This document shows, piece after piece, positions 15,349 to 23,285 of a DNA stretch of 64,000 bases. The first letter of the stretch is position 1. Every line of letters starts with the position of its first letter. The notes beneath the pieces are model-generated. The model was not told the origin of the DNA, made no database searches, and saw nothing but the letters and a program-made list of their open reading frames with translations. A program made the position numbers and the translations under genes. Where the stretch lies: positions 62,001-126,000 of the forward strand of contig NZ_FUYF01000004.1 in assembly GCF_900167555.1 (NCBI RefSeq), given 5' to 3'. Source of the stretch: Gemmiger formicilis. Lineage in GTDB: Bacteria > Bacillota > Clostridia > Oscillospirales > Ruminococcaceae.

Positions 15349-17223
15349 CTACTTTATCTTATACACGCGGCACGCCGCATTTTCATACCATACGTCATAC
15401 CTTGCCGCATACCAGCTCTCATCCGCCGCAAATTTCGCGTACACACTGCTGTCAAACACGGCGTACCCGATGTCCCACGCGGCCAGCGTGTCCTCGTCCG
15501 GCGTCTCATACAGCGCCCGCATGGCGTTGTACTCGGCAGAATAGTCCATACCGTGATAGTAGACATAGCTGCCCGACCCGCAGAGTATCCGCCGCCCGGC
15601 CAGCGCAAACACCGGTGTTACATGGCTGTCACTCGTCAAAAACAGCGCGTCGCTCCCGGCGTTTTCGTCGATGTGATCCGCCAGCGCCATATCGTCCGCG
15701 CTCCACTGCCGGTAGTCGCTGAGCGCCTCGCGGCCTACGGTCAGCACACTGCCGAACATGCCCGCAAAGCAGCATGCCGCCAGCCCCAGCGCCCGCCAGG
15801 GCAGGGCGCGTACCTCTGCAAAAATATCCACAAGCAGCTGTGCAGCCAAAATACAGCCCAGAATATGCCAGACATAGAGCAGCTTGTTGTTGTCGTAATT
15901 GTTCGGCTGGAACACGACGAACTCCGCCAGCGCCAGGATCGCCAGCCCGCCGCCGTACAGCCACCGCTGCTTTGGCCTGGCGCGGAGAAACGCAGGGATC
16001 AGCAAAAGATACACAAGGCCGATGTTTTTGATGTAGAACCAGAAATAATTGTCCCGCAGCGTGCCGTCGTCCTGACCGTTGATCCAGTTGAAGTGCAGCC
16101 GCAGCATGTGCTGGCCGTCGAGGCTCTGCGCCAGCACCGTCGGCAGCATCTGGCACAGCCACGCCGCGCCGCAGACCGCCGCCAGCCCCAGCCAGGGCAG
16201 CAGCGTCTTTCGCCGCGGGCCCTGCGCCAGTGTGTAGACGCCGCCGACGAGGCAGAGCAGCACGAGCGCCAGCGCACTGTGGGTGTGCAGCAGCGGCAGG
16301 GGCAGCACCAGCGCGGCCAGCCACGGCCAGAGGCGGCGCTCGCCCTCATAGCAGAACCGCCACAGAAGATAGACGGCGGGCAGCAGCACGCACCAGCCGA
16401 ACAGCGTCGCCCGCTGGGGGATAAGCAGATCCACAATCGGATTGACCCACTCGATGTTTTTCTCCACAAAATTCGTCGGCGTTGTGTAAAACCCCGTGAA
16501 AATGCCCGCAAAGCTGTCGGCAGAGCCGAGAAAGTACGCAAACCCAAGCCCGCTGCCCATAAAAAACAGGTAAAACGCCAGGCACGCCTTGCCGACGCTG
16601 TCGGTCACGCGCCGCGCCAGTTGCCAGAACATGCCGTACACCGACAAAAACGCGGGCAGCATCGGCAGCAGATACGCCGTGCGCAGGTCGGCCCCCAGCA
16701 CCACAAAAACGCTGGAGACCGTCTCGCACAAAAACGGATAGCCGAACCGGTGTGTGCCGCCCAGCAGGGGATAGCGGGGCAGAAATTCACCGCTCTGTGC
16801 GATATATTTGATGAACCCGAGGTGCATCGGCATATCGCCGTAGCAGCTCTGGCCTGTGTGGTACGCGCCGTCCACCAGATGCAGAACGTGGGTGTGCAGC
16901 AGATACAGCGTGATGAGCACTACCGGCAGCAGGCACGCCCACAGGGCCCCGCTGTCGGGGTCCTTCGCCATGCCGCGCAGCCGCGTGCCGCGGTACAAAA
17001 GCGCTGCCCCGATGCCCGTCGCGGCCGCTGCCGCCAGCGCGACGGCGGGCAGTGTAAAGCCCAGTACCACCGCAAACAGTGCAGGCAGCACGGCCAGCAG
17101 CGACACGCCGAACCCGCAGCCCAGCGGCACGATCACCGCCGCCGATCCGTCCGGCACCGCCCGCCGGGCCGACAGCAGACCGACGGAGAGAAACAGGGAA
17201 AGATAGAAAACGGAAAATAACAT
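15349..17223 (-). CDS. Large polytopic membrane protein of unknown function (GT-C-like topology)
   Basis: The protein has 624 residues. The start is ATG 17223 (MLFSVFYLSLFLSVG, a membrane helix from residue 1); longer frames run into a repeat. About 12-14 hydrophobic segments fill residues 1-490, with a short extracytoplasmic loop containing DMPMHLGFI and HRFGYPF. The last 130 residues form a soluble domain (NAGSDALFLTSDSHVTPVF). The layout resembles GT-C-type membrane glycosyltransferases and YfhO-like proteins, but no defining catalytic motif is certain. Its 5' neighbour is a PflX-like gene, separated by a hairpin-rich repeat. Confidence 0.7.
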   Translation of the reverse strand: MLFSVFYLSLFLSVGLLSARRAVPDGSAAVIVPLGCGFGVSLLAVLPALFAVVLGFTLPAVALAAAAATGIGAALLYRGTRLRGMAKDPDSGALWACLLPVVLITLYLLHTHVLHLVDGAYHTGQSCYGDMPMHLGFIKYIAQSGEFLPRYPLLGGTHRFGYPFLCETVSSVFVVLGADLRTAYLLPMLPAFLSVYGMFWQLARRVTDSVGKACLAFYLFFMGSGLGFAYFLGSADSFAGIFTGFYTTPTNFVEKNIEWVNPIVDLLIPQRATLFGWCVLLPAVYLLWRFCYEGERRLWPWLAALVLPLPLLHTHSALALVLLCLVGGVYTLAQGPRRKTLLPWLGLAAVCGAAWLCQMLPTVLAQSLDGQHMLRLHFNWINGQDDGTLRDNYFWFYIKNIGLVYLLLIPAFLRARPKQRWLYGGGLAILALAEFVVFQPNNYDNNKLLYVWHILGCILAAQLLVDIFAEVRALPWRALGLAACCFAGMFGSVLTVGREALSDYRQWSADDMALADHIDENAGSDALFLTSDSHVTPVFALAGRRILCGSGSYVYYHGMDYSAEYNAMRALYETPDEDTLAAWDIGYAVFDSSVYAKFAADESWYAARYDVWYENAACRVYKIK

Positions 17224-17243
17224 GAAGAACCTCACAATTCCTA

Positions 17244-17356
17244 AGGCCCCTTCGCTTGCGAGGGGGCTCCGCCCGCAGGCGGTGGGGGAGCGGCAGCCTG
17301 CGGCCACCCTCCCTCCGGCCCTTCGGGCCACCTCCCCCGCAAGCGGAGGAGGCTTT
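17244..17356. repeat. GC-rich hairpin repeat, copy a
   Basis: The outer arms CCTTCGCTTGCGAGGGGG and CCTCCCCCGCAAGCGGAGG are near inverted copies, with an inner hairpin CCGGCCCTTCGGGCC. Relatives lie at 19730-19855, 21057-21123 and 55996-56050. Confidence 0.6.
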
Positions 17357-17365
17357 TGGGTGAGC

Positions 17366-18280
17366 TTACACCCCCTCCAAATCAAACGGCGGTGTATACT
17401 CCTCCCGGGCACTGCTCTTTTCCTGCATATACCCGTCGGTCAGCCCCAGCTGCACGGCCTCGTCGATGACCTGCCGGTACTCATAGGTCGTGATCCGCCG
17501 CCCGAGGCCGTGCTCTGCCGCCTTATAAAAGGGTGTAAACTGGCTCATTAAGCTGGGGATAAATTCTATGCCCGTTTCCTCCCGCAGCGCTGCCAGCCGC
17601 CGCAGCACGGCCTTGCTGTCTGCCACGTGGCCGGGCAGGGCCAGATGCCGCACAATGACGCCCTTCTGCAAATACCCGTCCGCGTCGTACACCGGTGCGC
17701 CGGTCTGCAAAAGCATCTGCCGCAGCGCTGCGTCCGCCACGGCAGGGTAGTCCCGCGCGGCGGAAAGCTCCGCTGCCAGCGCACCGTCCGCGTACTTGTA
17801 ATCCGCCAGCCAGATGTCCACATACCCGGCCAGCGCCCTGACGGCGTCCACCGTCTCATACCCGCCCGTGTTGTAGACGACGGGCAGGGAAAAGCCCTGC
17901 GCCCGCGCGGCATCCAGCGCGGCAGTGACCCACGGCAGATACTGCGATGCCGTGACGAGGTTTACGTTTTTCGCCCCGCCGTTCTGCAAATTCATAAAAA
18001 TCTCGGTCAGCCGCTCCACAGAAATCGCCTTGCCGACCTCGCCCTGACTGATCGGGTAATTCTGGCAATAGCAGCATTTCAGCGTGCAGCCGCTGAAAAA
18101 TACCGTGCCGCTCCCGGTTTCGGCGTTCGGGTCGCCGCTCAGGCACGGCTCCTCCCAGTGGTGCAGGGCGGCGCGGGCCACACGCAGGGTGTTGTCTGCC
18201 CCGCAAAAGCCGCGCTGTCCTGCGGCGCGGTCCGCCCCGCAGGCCCGGGGGCAAAGGGTGCAGTGATGGGGTATCTGCAT
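17366..18280 (-). CDS. Radical SAM protein, PflX/PflA-like (COG1313 type)
   Basis: The protein has 304 residues. Two N-terminal CxxC-like pairs (CTLCPRACGADR, GFCGAD) precede the radical SAM cluster CTLKCCYC (Cx3CxxC) at about residues 65-72. It also shows VYNTGGYE, DIWLADYKY and VIVRHLALPGH, as in the PflX group related to pyruvate formate-lyase activase. Such proteins are thought to act as activators or modifiers, but their substrates are unknown. Its start, ATG 18280, is preceded by AAAGAGGC. It is divergent from deoD, and no glycyl radical enzyme is adjacent. Confidence 0.85.
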   Translation of the reverse strand: MQIPHHCTLCPRACGADRAAGQRGFCGADNTLRVARAALHHWEEPCLSGDPNAETGSGTVFFSGCTLKCCYCQNYPISQGEVGKAISVERLTEIFMNLQNGGAKNVNLVTASQYLPWVTAALDAARAQGFSLPVVYNTGGYETVDAVRALAGYVDIWLADYKYADGALAAELSAARDYPAVADAALRQMLLQTGAPVYDADGYLQKGVIVRHLALPGHVADSKAVLRRLAALREETGIEFIPSLMSQFTPFYKAAEHGLGRRITTYEYRQVIDEAVQLGLTDGYMQEKSSAREEYTPPFDLEGV

Positions 18281-18339
18281 GATAAAATGCCTCTTTCACA
18301 AAATTTCTTGCTTTTAGTTTACCACAAACGGCGAAAGTG

Positions 18340-18348
18340 TGGTATACT
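18340..18348 (+). promoter_or_regulatory. Extended -10 of the deoD-cdd unit
   Basis: TGG-TATACT lies 39 bases before the deoD start. A poor -35-like TTTACC lies 19 bases upstream. Confidence 0.45.
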
Positions 18349-18386
18349 GTATCTACCAATATTACAAAATAAAGGAGAGTGCTTTT

Positions 18387-19118
18387 ATGTCTACCCCTCA
18401 TAACCGCGCTGAAAACGGCGATTTCGCCAAGACAGTCCTGATGCCCGGCGACCCGCTGCGCGCTAAATTCATTGCCGAGACCTTCCTCGAGGACCCGCGC
18501 CTTGTCACCGACGTCCGCGGTATGTACGGCTACACGGGCACCTATCAGGGCCGCCCCATCAGCGTGATGGGCAGCGGCATGGGCATGCCGTCCATCGGCA
18601 TTTATTCCTACGAGCTGTACACCCAGTACGGCGTCGAGAACATCATCCGCATCGGCTCCGCCGGCTCCTACACCGACAAGGCAAAACTGTTTGACGTGGT
18701 GCTGGCCACGGGTGCCTACTCCGAGAGCAACTACGCCGTGACCCAGAGCGGCGACACCGACGACATCCAGACGCCGAGCGCCGCGCTGAACGATGCCCTG
18801 CGTGCCAGCGCCAAGGCTGCTGGTATTCCGCTGATCGAGGGCAATATCCATTCCTCCGACGTGTTCTACCGCCAGCCCAGCGACGCGAAGCCGACCTACT
18901 GGGAAAAACTGCGCGACGAAAAGGGCTGCCTGGCCGTCGAGATGGAGAGCTTTGCGCTGTTCCACAACGCCAGGGTCCTGGGCAAGCGCGCCGCCTGCCT
19001 GTTGACGATCTCCGACAGCTTTGTTTCACCGGAGATCACGACTGCCGAGCAGCGCCAGACCAGCTTCACTGCCATGATGAAGGTCGCGCTGGGCGTTGAC
19101 GCATTTCTGGAGAAGTGA
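18387..19118 (+). CDS. deoD: Purine-nucleoside phosphorylase (DeoD type)
   Basis: The protein has 243 residues; ATG 18387 follows AAAGGAGAG. It matches the hexameric trimeric-NP-fold family: N-terminal STPHNRAENGDFAK (His), MPGDPLRAKFIAE (phosphate-binding Gly and Arg), VMGSGMGMPS, IRIGSAGS, then VEMESFALF and the catalytic-Asp motif TISDS. The reaction is purine (deoxy)nucleoside plus phosphate to base plus (deoxy)ribose-1-phosphate. It is the first gene of the salvage locus, with cdd two bases downstream. Confidence 0.96.
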   Translation: MSTPHNRAENGDFAKTVLMPGDPLRAKFIAETFLEDPRLVTDVRGMYGYTGTYQGRPISVMGSGMGMPSIGIYSYELYTQYGVENIIRIGSAGSYTDKAKLFDVVLATGAYSESNYAVTQSGDTDDIQTPSAALNDALRASAKAAGIPLIEGNIHSSDVFYRQPSDAKPTYWEKLRDEKGCLAVEMESFALFHNARVLGKRAACLLTISDSFVSPEITTAEQRQTSFTAMMKVALGVDAFLEK

Positions 19119-19120
19119 GC

Positions 19121-19540
19121 ATGGAAAAGGCTGAGATTCAGGCGCTCATCCGCGAGGCGTTCGCCGCGCAGAAGTTCGCCTATGTACCGTACTCCCACTT
19201 CCACGTGGGCGCGGCGCTGCGCGGCAAAAACGGACAGGTGTTCCGGGGCTGCAATATTGAGAACGCGAGCTACACCCCCACGAACTGCGCCGAGCGCACG
19301 GCTCTGTTCAAGGCCGTCAGCGAGGGCGTGCGCGAGTTTGACGCCATCGCCATCGTCGGCAGCAAGGTGGGGGAGACGAATACCCTCGTCACCGGCCCGT
19401 GCGGCGTCTGCCGTCAGGCGCTCTATGAGTTCGGCGGCCCCGAATTGACCGTCATCATGGCCAGGAGTGAGGACGATTACATCGTCACGACCCTCGGCGA
19501 CCTGCTGCCCTACGGCTTCGGCCCGGCAAATCTGGAGTAA
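19121..19540 (+). CDS. cdd: Cytidine deaminase
   Basis: The protein has 139 residues. Zinc and catalytic motifs NCAERTALF (Cys, Glu) and PCGVCRQ (two Cys) are intact, as are YSHFHVGAAL and GCNIENASY (substrate binding). ATG 19121 is spaced 8 bases from GGAG; the GTG at 19115, overlapping the deoD stop, is too near the box. It converts cytidine and deoxycytidine to uridine and deoxyuridine, feeding Pdp and uridine kinase. A MITE-like element starts one base after the stop. Confidence 0.95.
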   Translation: MEKAEIQALIREAFAAQKFAYVPYSHFHVGAALRGKNGQVFRGCNIENASYTPTNCAERTALFKAVSEGVREFDAIAIVGSKVGETNTLVTGPCGVCRQALYEFGGPELTVIMARSEDDYIVTTLGDLLPYGFGPANLE

Positions 19541-19541
19541 A

Positions 19542-19713
19542 GGCAACACCGCATAATTCCCGCCTTACGGCTTAAGCACCGCTCCGGCGGCTGCGGCACG
19601 GCATCTGCGTTGCCAAAATGCTCGATAATACACAAAGTATTATCTGCGCTTTTGGCTTAGCAGCTGCCGCACCTCGCTCGCCGTATCGGCACTTAGAATT
19701 ATGCGGTATTGCC
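19542..19713 (+). repeat. MITE-like element, copy B (172 bp)
   Basis: The ends GGCAACACCGCATAATTC and GAATTATGCGGTATTGCC are inverted repeats, and the interior matches 7975-8210 minus a block of about 64 bases. TAAA lies directly outside both ends and may be a target duplication. The left TAA of that duplication is the cdd stop codon. Confidence 0.8.
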
Positions 19714-19729
19714 TAAAATTACTTTCTTT

Positions 19730-19855
19730 GGCTCCCCTTGAGGGGAGCTCCCGCCGCAGCGGGTGAGGGGTGGCTTGGTGCCGCACGATTTACGCGGAGT
19801 CTCCCGCCCACCCCTCCGGCCCTGCGGGGCCACCTCCCCTCAAGGGGAGGCTTTT
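19730..19855. repeat. GC-rich hairpin repeat, copy b
   Basis: GGCTCCCCTTGAGGGGAG at the left and CTCCCCTCAAGGGGAGGCT at the right form inverted ends. The right end runs into TTTTT, so it could act as a terminator ahead of the first BMP gene. Confidence 0.6.
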
Positions 19856-19884
19856 TCAGAAAACCAAAGGAGTTCCCTTACCAC

Positions 19885-21048
19885 ATGAAGAAATTCTTAG
19901 CACTGCTTCTGACGCTGGCGCTGCTGGCCGGGCTGACCGCCTGCAAGGATACGGAGGCTGCCAGCACCGCGCAGGAGCAGCACACTGTAACCGCCCCGAC
20001 GAACGACGCGACCTTTGTCTACCAGCCCGATGACCCGGCGGCCACGCTGCCCGGCGGAGAGTCCGTCGTGCTGGTGACCGGCCCCGGCGGCACGGAATCC
20101 GGCGAGGATGCCATGCTGTGGCAGGGCATACAGACGTTCGCCAACACGTACGGCTATACCGCTGACGCCCAGACTGCCGCGGGCAACACCGCAGACGAGG
20201 CCGAGGCCGCCCTGCGCGCTGCCGCCGAGAGCGGCGCAAAGCTCGTGGTCTGCCGCGGCGACACCATGGGCGCGGCGCTCTACCGCATGCAGGAAAACTA
20301 CCCTGACGTCCACTACCTGCTGTTTGACAGCGAGCCCCACAGTGACGATTATAGCGCTTACAATACGGCCAGCCTTGTCCATTGCGTCCTTTTTCAGGAG
20401 GAACAGGCCGGGTATCTGGCCGGGTACGCCGCTGTGACCGATGGCTACACCACGCTCGGCTTCATCGGCGCGCGGGAGATACCGGGCATTGTGCGGTACT
20501 GCACCGGCTTTCTGCAGGGCGCGGAGGCCGCTGCCGAGCTGCAGGGCGAGTATGTCACCCTGCAGACCTGGTTCACCGATACCTATGAGAATAACGACGC
20601 CATTACCCAGCGGATGATCGACTGGTATAATAACGGTACGTCGCTTATTATGGTCAGCGGCGGCAACCTGTACGAGGGTGTGTCCGACGCCGTCAACCAG
20701 ACCGGCGGCAAGGCGATCACGACGGATTACGACAACACAGAGCTGGGGGACCGCGTGCTGGGCAGCGCCATCAAGTGCTACAACGCTGCCGTGCAGCGTC
20801 AGCTGTATACCTTCTTTGCGGCGGGCACCTGGAATGGCCAGACCGGCGGCCAGACCGAGAAGGCCGGCTTCACGAACGGTGAAGTCGCGCTGGTGGCCGG
20901 GGCGCCCTGGCGGTTTGACAGCTTCACGCAGGACGACTACCGTACGCTGTATGAGGATCTGCGCACCAGCGTCCTGAAGATGGATGCCTACTCGGATCTG
21001 GATACGCTGCCGGAAACCCCGAACGTCACGGTGAACCGCCTGCTGTAA
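19885..21048 (+). CDS. BMP-family nucleoside-binding lipoprotein (first of two)
   Basis: The protein has 387 residues. The signal peptide MKKFLALLLTLALLAG ends in the lipobox LTAC (Cys20). The mature part follows the BMP/PnrA fold: VLVTGPGGTESG, LVVCRGDTMG, EEQAGYLAGYAAV and GFIGAREIPGIVRYCTGFLQGA. BMP proteins deliver purine or other nucleosides to an ABC importer. It is more divergent from the family than the next gene: the usual DxGxxxD start motif is degraded (GPGGTES) and codon use is less biased. It is preceded by two repeats and followed by another, so it may be its own transcript. Confidence 0.85.
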   Translation: MKKFLALLLTLALLAGLTACKDTEAASTAQEQHTVTAPTNDATFVYQPDDPAATLPGGESVVLVTGPGGTESGEDAMLWQGIQTFANTYGYTADAQTAAGNTADEAEAALRAAAESGAKLVVCRGDTMGAALYRMQENYPDVHYLLFDSEPHSDDYSAYNTASLVHCVLFQEEQAGYLAGYAAVTDGYTTLGFIGAREIPGIVRYCTGFLQGAEAAAELQGEYVTLQTWFTDTYENNDAITQRMIDWYNNGTSLIMVSGGNLYEGVSDAVNQTGGKAITTDYDNTELGDRVLGSAIKCYNAAVQRQLYTFFAAGTWNGQTGGQTEKAGFTNGEVALVAGAPWRFDSFTQDDYRTLYEDLRTSVLKMDAYSDLDTLPETPNVTVNRLL

Positions 21049-21056
21049 CCCCCCGC

Positions 21057-21123
21057 TTGGCCCCCTCTGTGAGAGGGTTCCGCCCCTGCGGGGCACCTCC
21101 CTCGCCGAGAGAGGCAGGAGGCT
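21057..21123. repeat. GC-rich hairpin repeat, copy c (short)
   Basis: GGCCCCCTCTGTGAGAGGG and the following CCGCCCCTGCGGGGC hairpin match the other members of this family. It lies between the two BMP genes. Confidence 0.5.
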
Positions 21124-21167
21124 GCGCTTTGTTATGCTTTTGTAATGTTTTTTACGCTGTTTTGTCA

Positions 21168-21196
21168 TTGAATTAACAGCGCAAATGCGGTATACT
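21168..21196 (+). promoter_or_regulatory. Promoter of the second BMP lipoprotein gene
   Basis: TTGAAT, 17 bases and TATACT, ending 64 bases before the start codon. It is well separated from the upstream gene. Confidence 0.75.
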
Positions 21197-21260
21197 GAAA
21201 GCAAAGCGGCAGGGAACCGCCCTGCTGCGCAATTGAAAACAACCTAAGGAGATCAAAACC

Positions 21261-22391
21261 ATGAAAAAGTTTCTCGCTTTTGTAATGGCTGCCAGCATGG
21301 CGCTCTCTCTGGCTGCCTGCGGCGGTTCTTCCGCCAGCACCGCCACGAGCACCACGACGGAGGCTACCTCTGAGGCTGCCGCTTCCACCTCCGGCAGCAA
21401 GACCGATGTCGCCTTTGTTACCGACGTCGGCAACATCGATGACCAGTCCTTCAACCAGTACACCTGGCAGGGCGTGCAGGATTTCTGCTCTGCAAACAGC
21501 CTGAACGCCAACTACTACCGTCCCACCGAGGACTCCGACGCCGCCCGTCTGGAGCAGATGGACAACGCTGTCAACGACGGTGCTAAGTCCATCGTCGTCG
21601 CCGGCTACCTGTTCGGCAATGCCATCGCCGAGGCTCAGGAGAAGTACCCCGATGTCCAGTTCCTGGCTCTGGACGTTTCCGCCAGCGACCTGGGCGACAA
21701 GGCTCCCACCGCCAACACCGCTCTGATCACCTATAAAGAGGAGCAGGCCGGCTACCTGGCCGGTTATGCCGCTGTCTATGACGGCTACAAGGAGCTGGGC
21801 TTCCTGGGCGGCATGGCTGTCCCCGCAGTTATCCGCTACGGCTACGGCTTCGTGCAGGGCGCTGACGCCGCTGCCAAGGAGATCGGCGCTACGGATGTCA
21901 ACATCAAGTACTGGTACTCTGGCGGCTTCGCAGCTACCGATGAGGTCAAGAACAAGATGGACGGCTGGTACTCCGAGGGTACCGAGGTCGTCTTTGCCTG
22001 CGGCGGTCCCGTCTGCCAGAGCTGCGACGCTGCTGCGCAGGCCAACGGCGGCAAGATGATCGGCGTTGACGTTGACCAGTCCGGTCAGTTCGACACCGTC
22101 GTCACCTCCGCTATGAAGGGCCTGGCCGAGTCCGTGAACGAGGCTCTGACCGATGCCCTGAACAACGGCTGGAAGTTCAGCGAGACCTACTCCGGCAAGG
22201 AGACCAAGCTCGGCGCTGCCGAGAACTGCGTCGGCCTGCCGATGAGCACCTCCAAGTTCACCAAGTTCACCCAGGAGCAGTACGATTCCATGTACGCCTC
22301 CATCGTGGACGGCACCCTGGCCATCGACGACAGCTATGACGCCGATGTCAAGCCCGCGGTCACCACCATCACGGTTGACTACCAGAGCTGA
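21261..22391 (+). CDS. BMP-family ABC transporter substrate-binding lipoprotein (second, canonical)
   Basis: The protein has 376 residues; ATG 21261 follows AAGGAGATCAAAACC. The lipobox LSLAAC gives Cys20, followed by a Ser/Thr/Ala linker. VAFVTDVGNIDDQSFNQ is the family ligand-loop motif; EEQAGYLAGYAAV and GFLGGMAVPAVIRYGYGF follow, and GVDVDQS. Codon choice is strongly biased, which fits high expression, as expected for a binding protein made in excess. It has its own promoter and terminator and lies just before the importer genes. The likely ligands are purine or pyrimidine nucleosides. Confidence 0.93.
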   Translation: MKKFLAFVMAASMALSLAACGGSSASTATSTTTEATSEAAASTSGSKTDVAFVTDVGNIDDQSFNQYTWQGVQDFCSANSLNANYYRPTEDSDAARLEQMDNAVNDGAKSIVVAGYLFGNAIAEAQEKYPDVQFLALDVSASDLGDKAPTANTALITYKEEQAGYLAGYAAVYDGYKELGFLGGMAVPAVIRYGYGFVQGADAAAKEIGATDVNIKYWYSGGFAATDEVKNKMDGWYSEGTEVVFACGGPVCQSCDAAAQANGGKMIGVDVDQSGQFDTVVTSAMKGLAESVNEALTDALNNGWKFSETYSGKETKLGAAENCVGLPMSTSKFTKFTQEQYDSMYASIVDGTLAIDDSYDADVKPAVTTITVDYQS

Positions 22392-22415
22392 TAAGGCTTT
22401 AAAAGTATGATTTTT

Positions 22416-22449
22416 AACCACCCTGCGCACCTCGCGCAGGGTGGTTTTT
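22416..22449 (+). terminator. Terminator after the second BMP gene
   Basis: AACCACCCTGCGC pairs with GCGCAGGGTGGTT around a 5-base loop and is followed by TTTTTG. Confidence 0.88.
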
Positions 22450-22492
22450 GTTCTGTTTTGCCAAATTTCGGCTACTTTTTGTGCAGATTCTA

Positions 22493-22521
22493 TTGTACAT
22501 GGCGTGATTTTTCTGTATAAT
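22493..22521 (+). promoter_or_regulatory. Promoter of the nucleoside ABC importer operon
   Basis: TTGTAC, 17 bases and TATAAT, 53 bases before the start codon of the ATPase gene. Confidence 0.8.
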
Positions 22522-22535
22522 ATAGTGTAAGAATT

Positions 22536-22555
22536 TGTGTACAAGCCCGTACACA
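22536..22555. promoter_or_regulatory. Palindrome in the importer leader, candidate operator
   Basis: TGTGTAC and GTACACA flank a 6-base centre (AAGCCC), about 14 bases downstream of the -10. The position fits a repressor site just past the transcription start, or a short leader hairpin. Confidence 0.45.
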
Positions 22556-22574
22556 TTGAAAGGGAGTGCAACGA

Positions 22575-23285
22575 TTGGCAGATAATTATGTCATCGAAAT
22601 GCTGCACATTACCAAGGAGTTCCCCGGCATCAAAGCCAACGACGACATCACCCTGCAGCTGCGTAAGGGTGAGATCCACGCCCTGCTGGGCGAAAACGGC
22701 GCCGGTAAATCCACCTTGATGAGTGTGCTGTTCGGCCTGTATCAGCCGGAGCAGGGTACGATACGGAAAAACGGACAGGAGGTCAAGATCAACAACCCGA
22801 ACGATGCCAACGCACTGGGCATCGGCATGGTGCACCAGCATTTCAAGCTGGTGGAGTGCTTCACGGTGCTCGACAACATCATCCTGGGTGTTGAGGACAC
22901 AAAGCACGGCTTTTTGCAGAAGGACGAGGCCCGCAAAAAGGTCATGGCCCTGAGCGAAAAGTACGGTCTGAAGGTCGACCCGGACGCGCTGGTCAGCGAC
23001 ATCTCCGTCGGCATGCAGCAGCGTGTCGAGATCCTGAAAATGCTCTACCGCGACAATGAAATTTTGATTTTCGACGAACCCACGGCGGTTCTGACCCCGC
23101 AGGAAATCGACGAGCTCATGGACATCATGCGCGGCTTCAAGGCCGAGGGCAAGAGCATCCTGTTCATCACCCACAAGCTCAACGAGATCATGGCGGTCTC
23201 TGACCGCTGCTCTGTCCTGCGCAAGGGCAGGTATATCGGCACCGTTGACTCAAGGACACCACGAAAGAGGAACTGTCCAAGATGA
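22575..23285 (+). CDS. Nucleoside ABC importer ATP-binding protein, N-terminal part (frameshifted)
   Basis: This 236-residue frame is the first half of a RbsA/NupO-like double ATPase. The start is TTG 22575 (MADNYVIEML), 8 bases after AAAGGGAG; a GTG at 22566 sits inside that box. Visible are Walker A GENGAGKST, MVHQHFKLVECFTVLDN, signature SVGMQQRVEIL and Walker B ILIFDEPTAVLTPQE. After KGRYIGTVD the frame turns into SRTPRKRNCPR and stops. Adding one base near 23249 restores VKDTTKEELSKMMVGR, the normal continuation, so one base seems to be missing. It could be an inactivating mutation or a sequence error. Confidence 0.88.
   Translation: MADNYVIEMLHITKEFPGIKANDDITLQLRKGEIHALLGENGAGKSTLMSVLFGLYQPEQGTIRKNGQEVKINNPNDANALGIGMVHQHFKLVECFTVLDNIILGVEDTKHGFLQKDEARKKVMALSEKYGLKVDPDALVSDISVGMQQRVEILKMLYRDNEILIFDEPTAVLTPQEIDELMDIMRGFKAEGKSILFITHKLNEIMAVSDRCSVLRKGRYIGTVDSRTPRKRNCPR

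Noticed and set aside
15328-17220. 630-codon rightward frame opposite the large membrane protein
   Set aside because: The product is dominated by Arg/Gln/Pro/His; the opposite strand encodes a membrane protein with a good start.
17224-17412. N-terminal extension of the large membrane protein
   Set aside because: The extension would translate a hairpin repeat and overlap the downstream end of the PflX-like gene; ATG 17223 begins directly with a membrane helix.
21165-23174. Long leftward open frame opposite the second BMP gene and importer ATPase
   Set aside because: It crosses a promoter, a terminator and two functional genes and has no ribosome site or recognisable domain.
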